A stretch of DNA of 64,000 nucleotides from Dyella japonica A8 (GTDB lineage Bacteria; Pseudomonadota; Gammaproteobacteria; Xanthomonadales; Rhodanobacteraceae), in the NCBI RefSeq assembly GCF_000725385.1, contig NZ_CP008884.1:1240001-1304000 (forward strand), read 5' to 3'. The notes beneath the pieces are model-generated. The model did no database searches. It saw only the letters and a list, made by a program, of their open reading frames with translations, and had not been told where the DNA came from. Shown one piece after another: positions 17,568 to 27,483 of this stretch; position 1 is the stretch's first letter; each line of letters opens with the position of its first letter. The position numbers and the translations under genes were made by a program.

Positions 17568-18695
17568 ATGATGAGTCTGTTCCGAACGCGTACGCTGGCC
17601 GAGGCATCGGCCCAAGGGCAGGATAATTTTCTGTTGCTGCGCCTGATGGCCGCGAGCATGGTGATCTATGGGCATGGCAACGCAGTAAGCGCTAACGCCA
17701 GGTTTCCGGACCTGTTCGTGTGGCTCGGCTGGGGCTCGTATTCGGGCGCCATAGCCGTAAGTGCGTTCTTTGTCATCAGCGGCTTCATGATTACGGGTAG
17801 CTATGTCCGGCGCCGGCATCTTCCGAGCTTTCTGTGGGCGCGCCTTCTGCGGATTTATCCGGCATATGTGTTCTGCCTGCTGGTGTCGGCGTATCTGGTT
17901 GGCGCCATCGTCACCTCACTGCCGCTCGCGGACTACCTTCGCGATCAACAGGTATGGCGATATGTGAGCAAGAATCTTGAGCTCGGCAAGTATCTCGCCT
18001 ATCACTTGCCCGGTGTCTTCACCGGCAACCAGGTCGGTGGCGCAGTCAATGGGTCGATTTGGACCTTGCCGGCAGAAGTGCGGATGTATCTGTGGGTTGC
18101 GCTCGTCGGCGTGACGGGAATCCTTGGGGGCAAGTATCTCGCCACTGTGTTCATCGCAGCCTTGGTTGCCTGGGGCGTCATGCGGCCCGCCTCGATCCCG
18201 CTTGTTCCGCTCGCGGATTTCGTGCCGCTCGCCGGCTATTTTGCTTTGGGCGCTTTCTGTTTCCTGAATCGGGCATGGGTGTATGTCGGCTGGCCAGTCG
18301 CCCTGGTGACCGGCATTCTTGCGTGGCTCGCCCACGGCAGCGTGGTGTATCCGTTTGCCATGGCGCTTGCGCTAGCCAGCTTCGTGTTTGCCTTCGCGTA
18401 CAACACGCGATGCGATCGATTTAATCGCCTTGGCGATTATTCCTACGGCCTCTACCTGTGGGGCTTCCCCATCCAGCAGGTCGTGGCGCAGCATGTGCCG
18501 GGCGCTTCGGGTCTGGCCAACGCGGCCTTCGCCTGGCCGCTCGCGATGGTGATGGCCATCTTCTCCTGGCACATGGTCGAGAAGCCGGCGCTGGGCCTCA
18601 AGGCGTTGCCCGGCAAGGGCTATCAATGGCTGGCATCGGTGAGAGGCCACGCCAGGCGCAAGACGGCGCTGAAGTCGCGCGAGGGCGAGGCCTAG
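17568..18695 (+). CDS. Acyltransferase family 3 (OafA/YrhL-like) membrane protein
   Basis: 375 residues with about ten membrane segments. Family signatures seen: N-F-L-L-L-R-L-M-A-A near residue 20, the catalytic-type His in MVIYGHGNA, VSAFFVISGFMITGSYVRR, an R-L-L-R-I-Y-P-A-Y segment, and late YSYGLYLWGFPIQQ. Members O-acetylate or O-acylate exported polysaccharides, lipopolysaccharide O-antigen or peptidoglycan. It follows the GT39-like gene by about 210 nt on the same strand, so the two may modify the same surface glycan. The TTG/ATG-rich start offers two adjacent Met codons. The first is used here. Confidence 0.88.
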   Translation: MMSLFRTRTLAEASAQGQDNFLLLRLMAASMVIYGHGNAVSANARFPDLFVWLGWGSYSGAIAVSAFFVISGFMITGSYVRRRHLPSFLWARLLRIYPAYVFCLLVSAYLVGAIVTSLPLADYLRDQQVWRYVSKNLELGKYLAYHLPGVFTGNQVGGAVNGSIWTLPAEVRMYLWVALVGVTGILGGKYLATVFIAALVAWGVMRPASIPLVPLADFVPLAGYFALGAFCFLNRAWVYVGWPVALVTGILAWLAHGSVVYPFAMALALASFVFAFAYNTRCDRFNRLGDYSYGLYLWGFPIQQVVAQHVPGASGLANAAFAWPLAMVMAIFSWHMVEKPALGLKALPGKGYQWLASVRGHARRKTALKSREGEA

Positions 18696-18887
18696 TACGG
18701 ACGAGCGTGGATGGCTTGATCGGGTGGCAATCGGATGCGAGCTGTTGTGGAGGCACTCCTGCAACAAGACCAGCTGAGCGGCCGTACCGGCATCAACGTA
18801 GGTAAACATCCGCCGGCCGAGCTGCCTTTGCCCTGTGGAGGGTGCCGACGCACGGTGGCATCAATAGTTTCGTGGACTGAGGTGATA

Positions 18888-18915
18888 CGGGGCACTCTTC
18901 CGAAGAGCGGCCCCG
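18888..18915 (-). terminator. Hairpin downstream of the LTA-synthase-like gene
   Basis: CGGGGC at 18888-18893 pairs with GCCCCG at 18910-18915, with inner CTCTT/AAGAG pairing. It lies about 15 nt after the minus-strand stop at 18931, with no clear T-run. Confidence 0.45.
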
Positions 18916-18930
18916 CTGCCTGCAGGTGGC

Positions 18931-20886
18931 TCAGTTCACGGGCTTGTTGTCATCGACTCGCTTGCCCATCTGCCCGTGCTTGTACAGGTAAGCGGCCACC
19001 TGGTAGTAGACCGTGGCGTCATCCACCTGCGCCTGGTTCACCGGCGTGTTCGGCACGGCGTCGCCAGTGTCGAAGTCTGGCTTTACCTGTTCAAGCTTGC
19101 GTTGCGGCTCGAGCACAGTGAGCAGGTCGCCGTGCAGGTAGCCGAGCTTCTCGTAGGTGGCGGGGAAAGCGCGTTCGCGGCCCGGCTCGAGCTGGAAGAT
19201 GTCAGCACCGAAGAAGCGGCTGCGATAGCTGAAGTTCAACAGGCCCATGACGGTCGGGATGATGTCGATCTGGGACATCTGGCGCGACACGCGCTGTGGC
19301 TGGATGTTCTTCGGCGAATAGATCCAAAGCGGGATGTGGTAGCGGTTGATCGGCACGCTGGTGCGACCCGCGCTGGAGGCGCAGTGGTCGGCGGTGATCA
19401 CGAAGACGGTGTTGTCGAAGTACGGGCGGGACTGCGCGCGCTTGATGAAATCGGCGATTGACCAGTCGGTGTAGGCCACGGCGGCTTCGCGCGTGCCGTC
19501 TTTCTGTGGCACGCGGTTGGCCGGCACCGTGAACGGGCGGTGGTTGGAGGTGGTCATGATGTGCAGGAAGAACGGCTTGCCCTGCGCCTGCGCCTCGTCC
19601 ATCTGCTTGAGTGCCAGCGTGTAGAGATCCTCGTCCGCCACACCCCACACGTTCTCGTGATGGATCGTCTCGCCCTTGGCGATGTCGTTGCGATCCACCG
19701 CGCGATAGCCGTTGTGCGCGAAGAAGTAGTTCATGTTGTCGAAGTAGCCGTAGCCACCGTAGACAAAATCGGACTGGTAGCCACGGTCATTGAAGACGTT
19801 CGCGGCGGAGAACAGGTTTTCGTTGTTGTGCGCCTTGACGATGGAATCGCCCGGCGTGGGCGGCACCGACAGCGACAGCGCCTCCAGGCCACGCACCGTG
19901 CGGGTGCCGTTGGCGTAGAGATTGTCGAAGAACATGCTCTTGTCGATCAGGGCATCGAGATTGGGCGTGATGCCGCGCTTGTCGCCGAATTCCTTGAGGA
20001 AATCGGCCGAGAAGCTCTCCACGCTGATCAGCACCACGTTGAGATGCTTCTCCGGGCCGGCATGGCGGATCTCGCGGGTGAGATCCTGCGGGTCGTCGCT
20101 CACGTAGGTGGCCTCGGGCGTCTTCACCAGGTCGCGCACGCGCCTGAACGCTTCATCGTCGGGCAGGGTGCGGTAGAAGCGCGAATAGTCGAGGTGGCTG
20201 CTGCGGAAGGCGGCGACGAATTCGTACACGCCATTGCCCGAAAGCTCGTTGACGTAGGCGTTGTCGGTGCGGTCCTTGAAGGTGCCCTTGATGGCCACCG
20301 CTGTCACCACCGTGATCACCAGCCACGCCAGCGCCACCTTGCTGCGCTGGAGGAAAGTGGTGCCACCATCACGCGCGGCGAGGCTCTTGCGGCTCAGCCA
20401 CACCACCACGAAGGTAGCGAAGGCCAGCAGGCTGATCCACGTGCCCAGCGGATACGATTCGCGGATGTTGCCGATCACCTCGGTCGTGTAGACCAGGTAA
20501 TCCACCGCGATGAAGTTGAAGCGCGTGCCGAACTCGCCCCAGAACACCAGTTCCGAGGCCGCCGTGAACAGCAGGCCAAACAGCAGCACGGCGCCGCCAC
20601 CGTAGAGCAGCCACTGCCCCAGGCGCGATGTGTAGATGCGTCGCGGCACCAGCCACAGGTAAAGCACCAGCGGCCAGGCGAGGTAGACGTAGGCGATCAG
20701 GTCATAGCTCAGGCCCACGCCGAAGGCGTAGGCCCAGTACAGCGGGTTGTGCGGCACGCCGCTGCCTGCCATGAAGAGCAGCACGATGCGGGTGAGTGCA
20801 CCGATCAGCACATAGCTGATGGCCAACCACGACAGCGGGCGGAACCGCTGGCGCAGCGGCGGGATCGGTGAGAACTCAGTCGGCAC
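18931..20886 (-). CDS. LTA synthase family (sulfatase fold) membrane phosphoglycerol/phosphoethanolamine-type transferase
   Basis: 651 residues. Five membrane segments occupy about residues 20-195, then a periplasmic sulfatase-fold domain begins at VVLISVESFSADFLKEFG near 284, whose Glu is a metal ligand. The nucleophile is probably Thr 330 in NGTRTVRGLEA, the position matching the catalytic Thr of LtaS. HIMTTSNHRPF and FVITADHCASS supply the substrate His and the metal-binding D-H. Gram-negative relatives (OpgB type) add phosphoglycerol to periplasmic glucans. Gram-positive ones make lipoteichoic acid. A role on periplasmic glucan or another envelope glycan is inference, helped by the acyltransferase and GT-like neighbours that converge on it. 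Overall architecture is typical. Confidence 0.9.
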   Translation of the reverse strand: MPTEFSPIPPLRQRFRPLSWLAISYVLIGALTRIVLLFMAGSGVPHNPLYWAYAFGVGLSYDLIAYVYLAWPLVLYLWLVPRRIYTSRLGQWLLYGGGAVLLFGLLFTAASELVFWGEFGTRFNFIAVDYLVYTTEVIGNIRESYPLGTWISLLAFATFVVVWLSRKSLAARDGGTTFLQRSKVALAWLVITVVTAVAIKGTFKDRTDNAYVNELSGNGVYEFVAAFRSSHLDYSRFYRTLPDDEAFRRVRDLVKTPEATYVSDDPQDLTREIRHAGPEKHLNVVLISVESFSADFLKEFGDKRGITPNLDALIDKSMFFDNLYANGTRTVRGLEALSLSVPPTPGDSIVKAHNNENLFSAANVFNDRGYQSDFVYGGYGYFDNMNYFFAHNGYRAVDRNDIAKGETIHHENVWGVADEDLYTLALKQMDEAQAQGKPFFLHIMTTSNHRPFTVPANRVPQKDGTREAAVAYTDWSIADFIKRAQSRPYFDNTVFVITADHCASSAGRTSVPINRYHIPLWIYSPKNIQPQRVSRQMSQIDIIPTVMGLLNFSYRSRFFGADIFQLEPGRERAFPATYEKLGYLHGDLLTVLEPQRKLEQVKPDFDTGDAVPNTPVNQAQVDDATVYYQVAAYLYKHGQMGKRVDDNKPVN

Positions 20887-21052
20887 GAAAAACTCCGGAG
20901 TGCGGGAAACAGGTACCTGGCCGCGTGGCAGCCAGGTGGAATGGGGTGGCCGCGTTCATGCATGGAACAGGCTTGGAGGCACCAAGCGGGCGGACAATGA
21001 ACCTTCTACCTTATTTGGCGCTGCCTTTCATCTGCCTTGCGCATGGCTTCCT

Positions 21053-22282
21053 TCAGGCCGATGGCTTTCGTAGGGCGGCAATGGCCGCCACGCGGGCCGC
21101 TGCCATGGCTTCGCCGATGGCCGGGCCTTTCAACCCATCGGCCACGAATGGCTCCGAACGCACGGCGGCTGCCGCGTCGCGGGTGCGCCGCAGGTAGTCC
21201 GCCTGTGGGTAGTCGTCATCCTCGTGGCCCAGCCGTCCGCGCTTGTCAGCCTCGCAGGCGGCAAGGAACAGCTCCAGACGCTCCGGGCGCCGCAGCGCGT
21301 CCAGCGAGGTGAGCAGGCGCAGCACCGTCGATGGTTTCAGCTCGAAGGCCCGGTGGGCATTGAGGTGCTCGCGACACACCTGCTCGGCCAGCGCGGCGTG
21401 CTCGGTGGGCACCTTCAGACGGGCAGCCAGCCGCTGCAGCGGGGCGACGCCGGCATGCTCATGGCCCAGGTGGCGCGGCAGCACGTCGGCGGGCGTCAGT
21501 GCCTTGCCCAGGTCGTGCGTGAGCGCGCAGAAGCCCACCACGTCATTGCCCGGCGCGATGCGGGCGGCCATGTCGAGCACCATCTCCACGTGCACGCCGG
21601 TGTCGATCTCTGGATGGAACTCCGCGCGTTGCGGCACGCCGTACAAGGCGTCCACTTCGGGAAACAGCACGGCCAGCGCGCCCGATTCGCGCAGTACGCG
21701 CAGGAAGGCCGAAGGCTGCGCCTCGCCCAGCGCCTTGCGTGTTTCCTGCCAGACACGTTCGGGCACGAGATGATCCACTTCGCCATCGCGCACCATCTGC
21801 TGCATCAGCGCCATGGTGTCGGGTGCCACGGTGAAGCCCAGCGGCGCGAAACGCGCGGCGAAACGCGCCACGCGCAGCAGGCGCACGGGGTCTTCCACAA
21901 ACGCGGGCGACACGTGGCGCAACAGGCGTTGTTCCAGGTCGCGCGCGCCCAGGAACGGATCGACCAATTGGCCGTCCGCGGTTTCCGCCATGGCGTTGAT
22001 GGTGAGGTCGCGTCGCGCAAGATCCTCTTCCAGCGTCACCGAGGGATCGGCGTGGAACGCGAAGCCGTGGTAGCCGTGGCCGGTCTTGCGCTCGGTGCGC
22101 GCCAGGGCATATTCCTCGCCGGTACGCGGATGCAGGAATACCGGAAAGTCCTTGCCGACCGGACGAAAGCCCTGTTCCAGCATGTCTTCGGGGCGTGCGC
22201 CGACCACCACGTGGTCGTGGTCGGCCACCGGCCGGCCCAGCAGTTTGTCGCGGACGGCGCCGCCGACGAGGTAGGTGTGCAT
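21053..22282 (-). CDS. cca: CCA tRNA nucleotidyltransferase (multifunctional CCA protein)
   Basis: The start is ATG 22282 (409 residues), giving [16 protein letters not shown], the standard N-terminus. A longer in-frame TTG start upstream would run through a repeat palindrome and is rejected. Domain order: nucleotidyltransferase with GGAVRD and the metal-binding D-H-D-(H) near residue 21, [10 protein letters not shown] for base recognition, the head region, then an HD domain with [12 protein letters not shown]. It adds or repairs the 3' CCA end of tRNA, and the HD domain gives the phosphatase/phosphodiesterase activity of enterobacterial-type enzymes. Translation from an isolated minus-strand gene. 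REP hairpins lie immediately upstream. Family assignment is firm. Confidence 0.95.
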   Translation of the reverse strand: MHTYLVGGAVRDKLLGRPVADHDHVVVGARPEDMLEQGFRPVGKDFPVFLHPRTGEEYALARTERKTGHGYHGFAFHADPSVTLEEDLARRDLTINAMAETADGQLVDPFLGARDLEQRLLRHVSPAFVEDPVRLLRVARFAARFAPLGFTVAPDTMALMQQMVRDGEVDHLVPERVWQETRKALGEAQPSAFLRVLRESGALAVLFPEVDALYGVPQRAEFHPEIDTGVHVEMVLDMAARIAPGNDVVGFCALTHDLGKALTPADVLPRHLGHEHAGVAPLQRLAARLKVPTEHAALAEQVCREHLNAHRAFELKPSTVLRLLTSLDALRRPERLELFLAACEADKRGRLGHEDDDYPQADYLRRTRDAAAAVRSEPFVADGLKGPAIGEAMAAARVAAIAALRKPSA

Positions 22283-22328
22283 GAGGGGGATTCTGCCATG
22301 CGGGGCGCAAGGGTCTCGCCATATACCT

Positions 22329-22398
22329 GTGGGAGCGCACCCTGTGCGCGACAAGCCGACGAAGCGGCGACGCCGTCGCGCACAGGGTGCGCTCCCAC
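22329..22398. repeat. REP pair A (inverted GTGG-type palindromes)
   Basis: A 24-nt unit at 22329-22352 (GTGG, then stem GCGCAC-CCT-GTGCGC, then GAC) is repeated in inverse orientation at 22375-22398 with a 22-nt spacer. Identical units occur in pairs B and D. Tetranucleotide plus short hairpin is the REP/BIME design linked to RAYT transposases, none of which is in the window. Confidence 0.85.
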
Positions 22399-22415
22399 AA
22401 AAGACCGAAAAGCGT

Positions 22416-23378
22416 TCAGCGGCCGGTGGAGCGCGCCTTCTTCAGCCGCCGCTGCCGTGCCGGCTCCTTCAGCAACACGGGAAGCCACGCTTCCAGCGGC
22501 TGGGGTGTGATGCCAAGCGCCGCGTAGCCGTCCGCCTTGCCCACCGAATCGGTGCGCAGCGAGCGGAAGTTGTCCAGGGAAAACGGCTTGCCGGGCAGTA
22601 GCTGGGCTACTTGCGCCTGCAGGCGGCCCAGGCTGTCGGGCAGCGGGATGATGGGCGTGCGTACGCCCAGGTTGGAGCGGATCAGCCGCACGATCTCGCC
22701 GAGCGTCAGCACATCGGGGCCGTACAGCTCGAAGCTGCGGTCCACGCCCAGCTTGTCGTCGCCGATGCAGCGCGCCATGGCTTCGGCCACGTCGCCCACC
22801 CAGGTCGGCGCCATCCGCGAGGCGGCGCGTGGCAGCGGCAGTGCGGGCAACTGGCGCAGCAGCGTGGCGAAGCGATCCACCAGGCCGCCGCCCGCGCCGA
22901 ACATCACGCTGGGCTGGTAGATGGTCCAGTCCAGCGACGAGTGACGGATCAGCGCCTCGGCCTCGCCCTTGCTCTTGAGGTACTGCGACAGGCCCTGGCC
23001 CGCCTTGAGCGCGCTCATGTGATGCAGGCGCGACACGCCGGCTGCCTGGCATGCGCCGAGCACGCGCTGCGCGAGGTCCACGTGCGCGTGCTGGAAGGTC
23101 TGGTTGCCGAAGGCGTTGAGGATACCGACCAGGTTGATCACCGCGTCCGCGCCGTCAAACTGACGACGCAGGGCATTGGCGTCATAGACGTCCACGCTGC
23201 GGATGCGCACGTCCGGCAGCACGGCCATGGCGCGTTGCCGTTCCCGGTTGCGCGAAAGCAGCACGATGCGATGGCCGTCTTTTGCCAGGCGCGGCAACAG
23301 ATGCGAACCGACGAAGCCGCTGCCGCCGAGCACTACCAGTTGTTTGGCTTTCAGGGTCACTGTTTGCCTCTCCGTCAA
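22416..23378 (-). CDS. NDUFA9-type NAD(P)-binding SDR/epimerase family protein
   Basis: 320 residues. Residues 10-35 hold the Rossmann dinucleotide-binding turn [18 protein letters not shown], followed by R-N-R for NADP-type recognition. Then come VINLVGILN and the substrate-region [20 protein letters not shown] (the YxxxK pair Y-L-K-S-K) and [12 protein letters not shown]. This is the atypical extended short-chain dehydrogenase subgroup that includes complex I subunit NDUFA9. Bacterial function is unclear, perhaps quinone- or nucleotide-sugar-related. Its ATG overlaps the stop of slt by 4 nt, so it is translated from the slt transcript. An Arg/Lys-rich tail ends the chain. Confidence 0.86.
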   Translation of the reverse strand: MTERQTVTLKAKQLVVLGGSGFVGSHLLPRLAKDGHRIVLLSRNRERQRAMAVLPDVRIRSVDVYDANALRRQFDGADAVINLVGILNAFGNQTFQHAHVDLAQRVLGACQAAGVSRLHHMSALKAGQGLSQYLKSKGEAEALIRHSSLDWTIYQPSVMFGAGGGLVDRFATLLRQLPALPLPRAASRMAPTWVGDVAEAMARCIGDDKLGVDRSFELYGPDVLTLGEIVRLIRSNLGVRTPIIPLPDSLGRLQAQVAQLLPGKPFSLDNFRSLRTDSVGKADGYAALGITPQPLEAWLPVLLKEPARQRRLKKARSTGR

Positions 23379-25453
23379 CGAGTGCCGGTGCTGCTGGCCG
23401 AAGCCGGCGGGGGCAGGTTGCTCGCGGGTGCTGCCGAGGCTGGCTCCGCCGGCGTGGGCGGCGCCACCACCGGGCAGGTCACCAGCTTACGCTCGCTATG
23501 ACTGTCCGGCAGCGTGTAGGTCTGGCCGATGGGCGTCAGGCGCTGCGACAGCGTCACGGCGTTGCCGTGCTGGCGCCAGTCATAGATCACCGCGAAGGAC
23601 ATCACGCGCGCGACGTATTCCCGCGTTTCCTTGTACGGAATGGTGGCGATGAACAGGTCCGGCGGCAGCGTGCCACGTGCTTCCAGCCACTGGTTTACCT
23701 TGCCGGGGCCGGCGTTGTACGCCGCGCTGGCGAGCCAGGGCGCGCCGTTGAAGCTGCCCGCCATCTGCGCGAGGTAGCGCGTGCCCAGGATGATGTTGGT
23801 GACAGGATTGAACAGCGAATCGCCGCCGACCCAGGTAATGCCGTTGCGCTTGGCCACCAGCGCCGCCGTCGACGGCAGCAGCTGCATCAGGCCGCGTGCG
23901 TCGGCGCCGGAGCGCGCATCGGGCATCCACGCACTTTCCGCGCGGAGGATGGCATAGGCCCACGAGGGTTCGATGCCCGCCTCTTCGGCTTGCGGCACCA
24001 GGCCGTCCTGGCTGGCCAGGGGAAAGCGTTGCTCGTAGTAGCGCAGCGCATCGCCGGTATTGAAAGTGAATACCGCACGGTCATACCAGCCGCGGCGATA
24101 GGCGATATCGACGGCCTGTTTCAGCGTTTCCATGTCGGCGCCGTCGAGCGCCTGCGTCCATTCGCGGCGCGCCTGCCTGGGCAGGCCTACGGCGTAGAGC
24201 TCGAACGCGCGCACCAGACCCTGGTTGGCCAGCAGAGTGCGCTCGCGCTGCGGGTTGCCCTTCAGTTCGAGCTGGCAGATGCCGTACGGCGCGTTGACGC
24301 GGTCGGCGGCGAGGAAGCCGAAGAACGTCGGTTCCTGCGCAAGGCTGGCGAGCACCTGCTGCGCTTCGCTCGCGCGGCCCGTCTGGGTCAGCGCGCGGGC
24401 GCGGAACCAGCGCCATTCGCCATCCTGCTGCTGCGCGGCCGGCATGGCATCGATGGCGGCGAGCGCGGCGGTCCAGTCCTGCAGTGCCAGGGCGGCGCGC
24501 ACGCGCCATTCGCGGCTGGTATCGGTCTGCACCGACACCGGCAGGGCGACGAGGCGTGAGATCGCACTGGCGTCGTAGTCGGTGGCATGGAACAGCGCCA
24601 GCGCGTACATCACGCGATTGCGCTGCTCCGGCGTGAAGGCAAAGCGGCCCTCCAGCTTCTGCCATGCAATGTCCGCCGTGACGGACTGGCGCCGCGCCAG
24701 CCGCTCGAGCGCGAGCATGGCGGCCTGCCGGTTGCGCGGCGAATCGGGCCACTGGTTCGCGGCCACGGCAGCGGCACCCGGGTCAGTCAGCGCGGAGGCG
24801 ATGCGCCGCGCGGATTCCGACTGGTCGGCCGGTAGCCAGCCGGCCAGGTTGTTGATGGTGCCGGGCTGCACGGCATCGGCGGCGCGTTCGATGCGATCCC
24901 ACAGGCGCGGCTCGGTGAGCAGGCCCTGGTCGTGCGCCGCGCCCAGCACGGGGTCGCAGGCGCTGGGCAGCTTGGGTTTGGACCACAGCGCGGCGAGATC
25001 GCGATCGAAATCGAGCGACGCGCCCTTGCTCATCTGCGCCTGCAGGGCATTGCAGGTGAGCGCATCGCCAAGGCCCGGCTGGTACATCGCCAGGAAGTTG
25101 TCCCAGTCCTGGCGGCGCGCCAGTTCGGTGAGGAAGTCGCGGCGCAGGTCGCTGGCCGGGATCAGCGCCGGATAGTGCTTGAGGTAATCCTCCACCTGCG
25201 GGCGCTGTACCTGGCGGATGTCGTGCGTGAGCGAGGCCGCTTCCAGATACGGGTACAGCGGATAGCCCTGCAGCCCGCTGGCCGCGCTCTTCCAGCCATC
25301 GCCACCCTGCTGGGCGGTGGCATACGCCTGCTTGAAGGCAGTGCGCTGCGCTTCCGTGGGTTCGGCCGCCTGGGCCGCGCCTGCCAGCCACAGGCCGGCC
25401 ACCAGGATGAGCAAGCGTCGGGCGAGATGCCGCGGTGCTGCGTGCTGGGACAT
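23375..25453 (-). CDS. slt: Soluble lytic murein transglycosylase (Slt70-type)
   Basis: 692 residues with a signal peptide cut after A-Q-A. A long alpha-superhelical U-domain occupies about residues 30-450. The C-terminal GH23 domain shows the catalytic Glu in YAILRAESAWMPDARS, then GLMQLLPSTA and SAAYNAGPGKVNQW, all family-1 landmarks. It cleaves the MurNAc-GlcNAc bond in peptidoglycan, releasing 1,6-anhydro products in the periplasm. The C-terminal tail after residue 655 is Pro/Ala/Ser-rich and longer than in E. coli Slt. First gene of a two-gene unit with the NDUFA9-like gene through a 4-nt overlap. Confidence 0.93.
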   Translation of the reverse strand: MSQHAAPRHLARRLLILVAGLWLAGAAQAAEPTEAQRTAFKQAYATAQQGGDGWKSAASGLQGYPLYPYLEAASLTHDIRQVQRPQVEDYLKHYPALIPASDLRRDFLTELARRQDWDNFLAMYQPGLGDALTCNALQAQMSKGASLDFDRDLAALWSKPKLPSACDPVLGAAHDQGLLTEPRLWDRIERAADAVQPGTINNLAGWLPADQSESARRIASALTDPGAAAVAANQWPDSPRNRQAAMLALERLARRQSVTADIAWQKLEGRFAFTPEQRNRVMYALALFHATDYDASAISRLVALPVSVQTDTSREWRVRAALALQDWTAALAAIDAMPAAQQQDGEWRWFRARALTQTGRASEAQQVLASLAQEPTFFGFLAADRVNAPYGICQLELKGNPQRERTLLANQGLVRAFELYAVGLPRQARREWTQALDGADMETLKQAVDIAYRRGWYDRAVFTFNTGDALRYYEQRFPLASQDGLVPQAEEAGIEPSWAYAILRAESAWMPDARSGADARGLMQLLPSTAALVAKRNGITWVGGDSLFNPVTNIILGTRYLAQMAGSFNGAPWLASAAYNAGPGKVNQWLEARGTLPPDLFIATIPYKETREYVARVMSFAVIYDWRQHGNAVTLSQRLTPIGQTYTLPDSHSERKLVTCPVVAPPTPAEPASAAPASNLPPPASASSTGTR

Positions 25454-25860
25454 GACTACTCCTTTGCCAAGACCGACGCAGTGACAGGTCGCGGTTCCGC
25501 AGGGGCGGCGCGCTGCGCGGGACTGCGCAGAATGGCCAATGCCCGCTGAGCGTGACGTGAAACGGGATGCCGGCAGAAACAGTCCTCATGTCCCAAGCTC
25601 GTCATTCCGGCGTAGGCCGGAATCCAGCGGCGGCAGGATGGGATTATCGCCTTGCCGTCATGGCCCTGGGGGTATCGCGACAGTCGAATCTTCCCGCGAC
25701 TGGATTCCAGCCTGCGACGCGCAGCTAGTCCCCGTGGGATGCCGGAATGACGAATTTGAGGCTTTGTCAGCGGCTTAGTACGCACGTGGCGAAGGTGGGC
25801 TGCCTGTTAGAATCAGCCATCACCTACGAGCCGCCGTGTCCGGCGCATATCTGGAAGTGC
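25454..25860. other. Intergenic region with dRS3-like inverted repeats upstream of the GH17 gene
   Basis: About 400 bases between divergent genes. ATTCCGGCGTAGGCCGGAAT at 25604-25623 is a 20-bp near-perfect dyad of the dRS3 layout. A diverged inverse partner, with CTGGATTCCAG near 25700 and GCCGGAATGACG near 25741-25752, closes the element. A TAGAAT -10-like hexamer at 25808-25813 could serve the GH17 gene. Confidence 0.65.
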
Positions 25861-27483
25861 ATGTCGCCCACGTCCTCGCCCTCGTCCCGCGTTGTTCCCG
25901 TCGCATGGCTGATCCTCGTCGTGGCCGTGGTGGCGGGGGCGCTGTGGTGGTGGCGCATCGGCCGGCCGGTGCCGTTGCCTGATGCGCCGACCGCGCGCAT
26001 CGCCTGCGTGTCCTACGCGCCTTTCCGCAAGCCGGGCGAGACGCCGCTCGATCCGCATGCCTTCGTCACGCCCGAGCGCATCGACGCGGACCTGAAGGCC
26101 TTGTCCGAGCGCTTCGATTGCGTGCGCACCTATTCGCAGAGCTTCGGCCTGAACGTGGTGCCGCAGATTGCCCAGAAGTACGGCATGAAGGTGCTGATGG
26201 GTATCTGGCTTGGCCGCGACAAGAAGTTCAACGACAACGAAGTGGCGATGGGCATCGCCACGGCGAAGGCGCACCCGGAAGTGATCCGTGGCGTGATCGT
26301 CGGCAACGAGGTGCTGCTGCGTGGCGAGCAATCGCCGGATGCTTTGCTTGGCTATGCCAGGCAGGTCCGCGACGCACTGAAGGGTGTTCACGTGCCCGTG
26401 ACTTACGCCGACGTGTGGGAGTTCTGGCTGCGTTATCCGCAGATGGCGGATGCGGTCGACTACATCACCATCCATATTCTTCCTTACTGGGAAGACGAGC
26501 CCGTGCCGCCGGAGGCGGCGGTCCAGCATGTGGCCGATGTCTATGCGCGCATGAAGGCACGCTTCCCCGGTCGCGCCGTGATGATCGGCGAAACTGGCTG
26601 GCCCAGCTCAGGCCGCACGCGCCGCGAGGCGAGCGCGAGCCTGGTCAACGAGGCCCGCTACCTGCGTGACTTCCTGCGCTACGCCGGCAGCGTGGACATG
26701 CCCTACAACGTGATCGAAGCCTTCGACCAGCCGTGGAAGCGGGCGCAGGAAGGCACGGTGGGCGGCTACTGGGGCATCTTCGACGTGAACGCGAAGCCCA
26801 AGTTCGGCATGCAGGGCCCGGTGACCGAAGAGCCGGACTGGATCGTCGGCTGGTACGCGGGCGCGGCGGGCGCCGTGCTGTTCCTGCTCGCCGGGTTCTG
26901 GCGCCGCGAGCTGGGCAACCCACGCAGCCGCAGCGCGCTGGCCATGGCGGGATTCGCCACGGCCACGTCCATCGCGTGGCAGTGCCGGCGCATGATCTAC
27001 GACTGCCGCAACCAGCTGGAGTGGGTGTTTTCAGGCCTGCTGTGCGCGCTCGCGCTGCTTTCGGCCGTCTATCTGGCACGTCGCATCGCGGCGCGACTGG
27101 CGGGCGCCGCCATCCCGCTGCCGGATCGCCGCCTGCGCTTCCTGTGGATGTTCGGTCTGGCGTTCTACGATCTGCTGATGGTCTTCGACGGTCGTTACCG
27201 CGACTTCCCGCTGGGCCTGTTCTGGCCAACCGCGGTGGGCTTCCTGATCGCCTCGCTGATGGAAACGCGCAGCCAGTGCGTGGTGCCCGTCATCGAGGAG
27301 CGTTTCATCGCCTGCGCACTGCCGTTGCTTGCCGCCGTGGTGGTGGCGCAGGAGATCGGGCTCAATCCCTCGACGTGGCTATGGCTGGGCGTGAATCTCG
27401 CGACCGCCGGCGCCGTGATGATCGAATGGCGTCGGGCCGGCCGACGACTGCAGGCGAACCAGCCGCAGGCAGCCTACCAGTAG
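25861..27483 (+). CDS. Membrane-anchored glycoside hydrolase family 17 (beta-1,3-glucan hydrolase/transglycosylase) with C-terminal membrane domain
   Basis: I take ATG 25861 (540 residues) because the N-terminus then begins just before a membrane anchor (VAWLILVVAVVAGALWWW). The GH17 domain spans about 45-330. IVGNEVLLRG contains the acid/base Glu 150 and MIGETGWPSSG the nucleophile Glu 244, both at the family spacing. Residues about 360-535 hold several membrane segments. Proteobacterial GH17 membrane proteins act as beta-1,3-glucan transglycosylases in periplasmic glucan remodelling. That role is inferred here. The 3' end overlaps a convergent minus-strand gene by about 105 nt. No glucan synthase (NdvB/OpgH-like) gene lies alongside. 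Confidence 0.88.
   Translation: MSPTSSPSSRVVPVAWLILVVAVVAGALWWWRIGRPVPLPDAPTARIACVSYAPFRKPGETPLDPHAFVTPERIDADLKALSERFDCVRTYSQSFGLNVVPQIAQKYGMKVLMGIWLGRDKKFNDNEVAMGIATAKAHPEVIRGVIVGNEVLLRGEQSPDALLGYARQVRDALKGVHVPVTYADVWEFWLRYPQMADAVDYITIHILPYWEDEPVPPEAAVQHVADVYARMKARFPGRAVMIGETGWPSSGRTRREASASLVNEARYLRDFLRYAGSVDMPYNVIEAFDQPWKRAQEGTVGGYWGIFDVNAKPKFGMQGPVTEEPDWIVGWYAGAAGAVLFLLAGFWRRELGNPRSRSALAMAGFATATSIAWQCRRMIYDCRNQLEWVFSGLLCALALLSAVYLARRIAARLAGAAIPLPDRRLRFLWMFGLAFYDLLMVFDGRYRDFPLGLFWPTAVGFLIASLMETRSQCVVPVIEERFIACALPLLAAVVVAQEIGLNPSTWLWLGVNLATAGAVMIEWRRAGRRLQANQPQAAYQ

Noticed and set aside
18793..18808. CAACGTAGGTA resembling the site upstream of the arylsulfatase
   Set aside because: It lies downstream of both flanking genes and lacks the palindromic partner, so it is probably chance.
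22283..22354. Longer N-terminus for the CCA enzyme from TTG 22354
   Set aside because: The extension would be translated REP palindrome, and ATG 22282 gives the standard family N-terminus.
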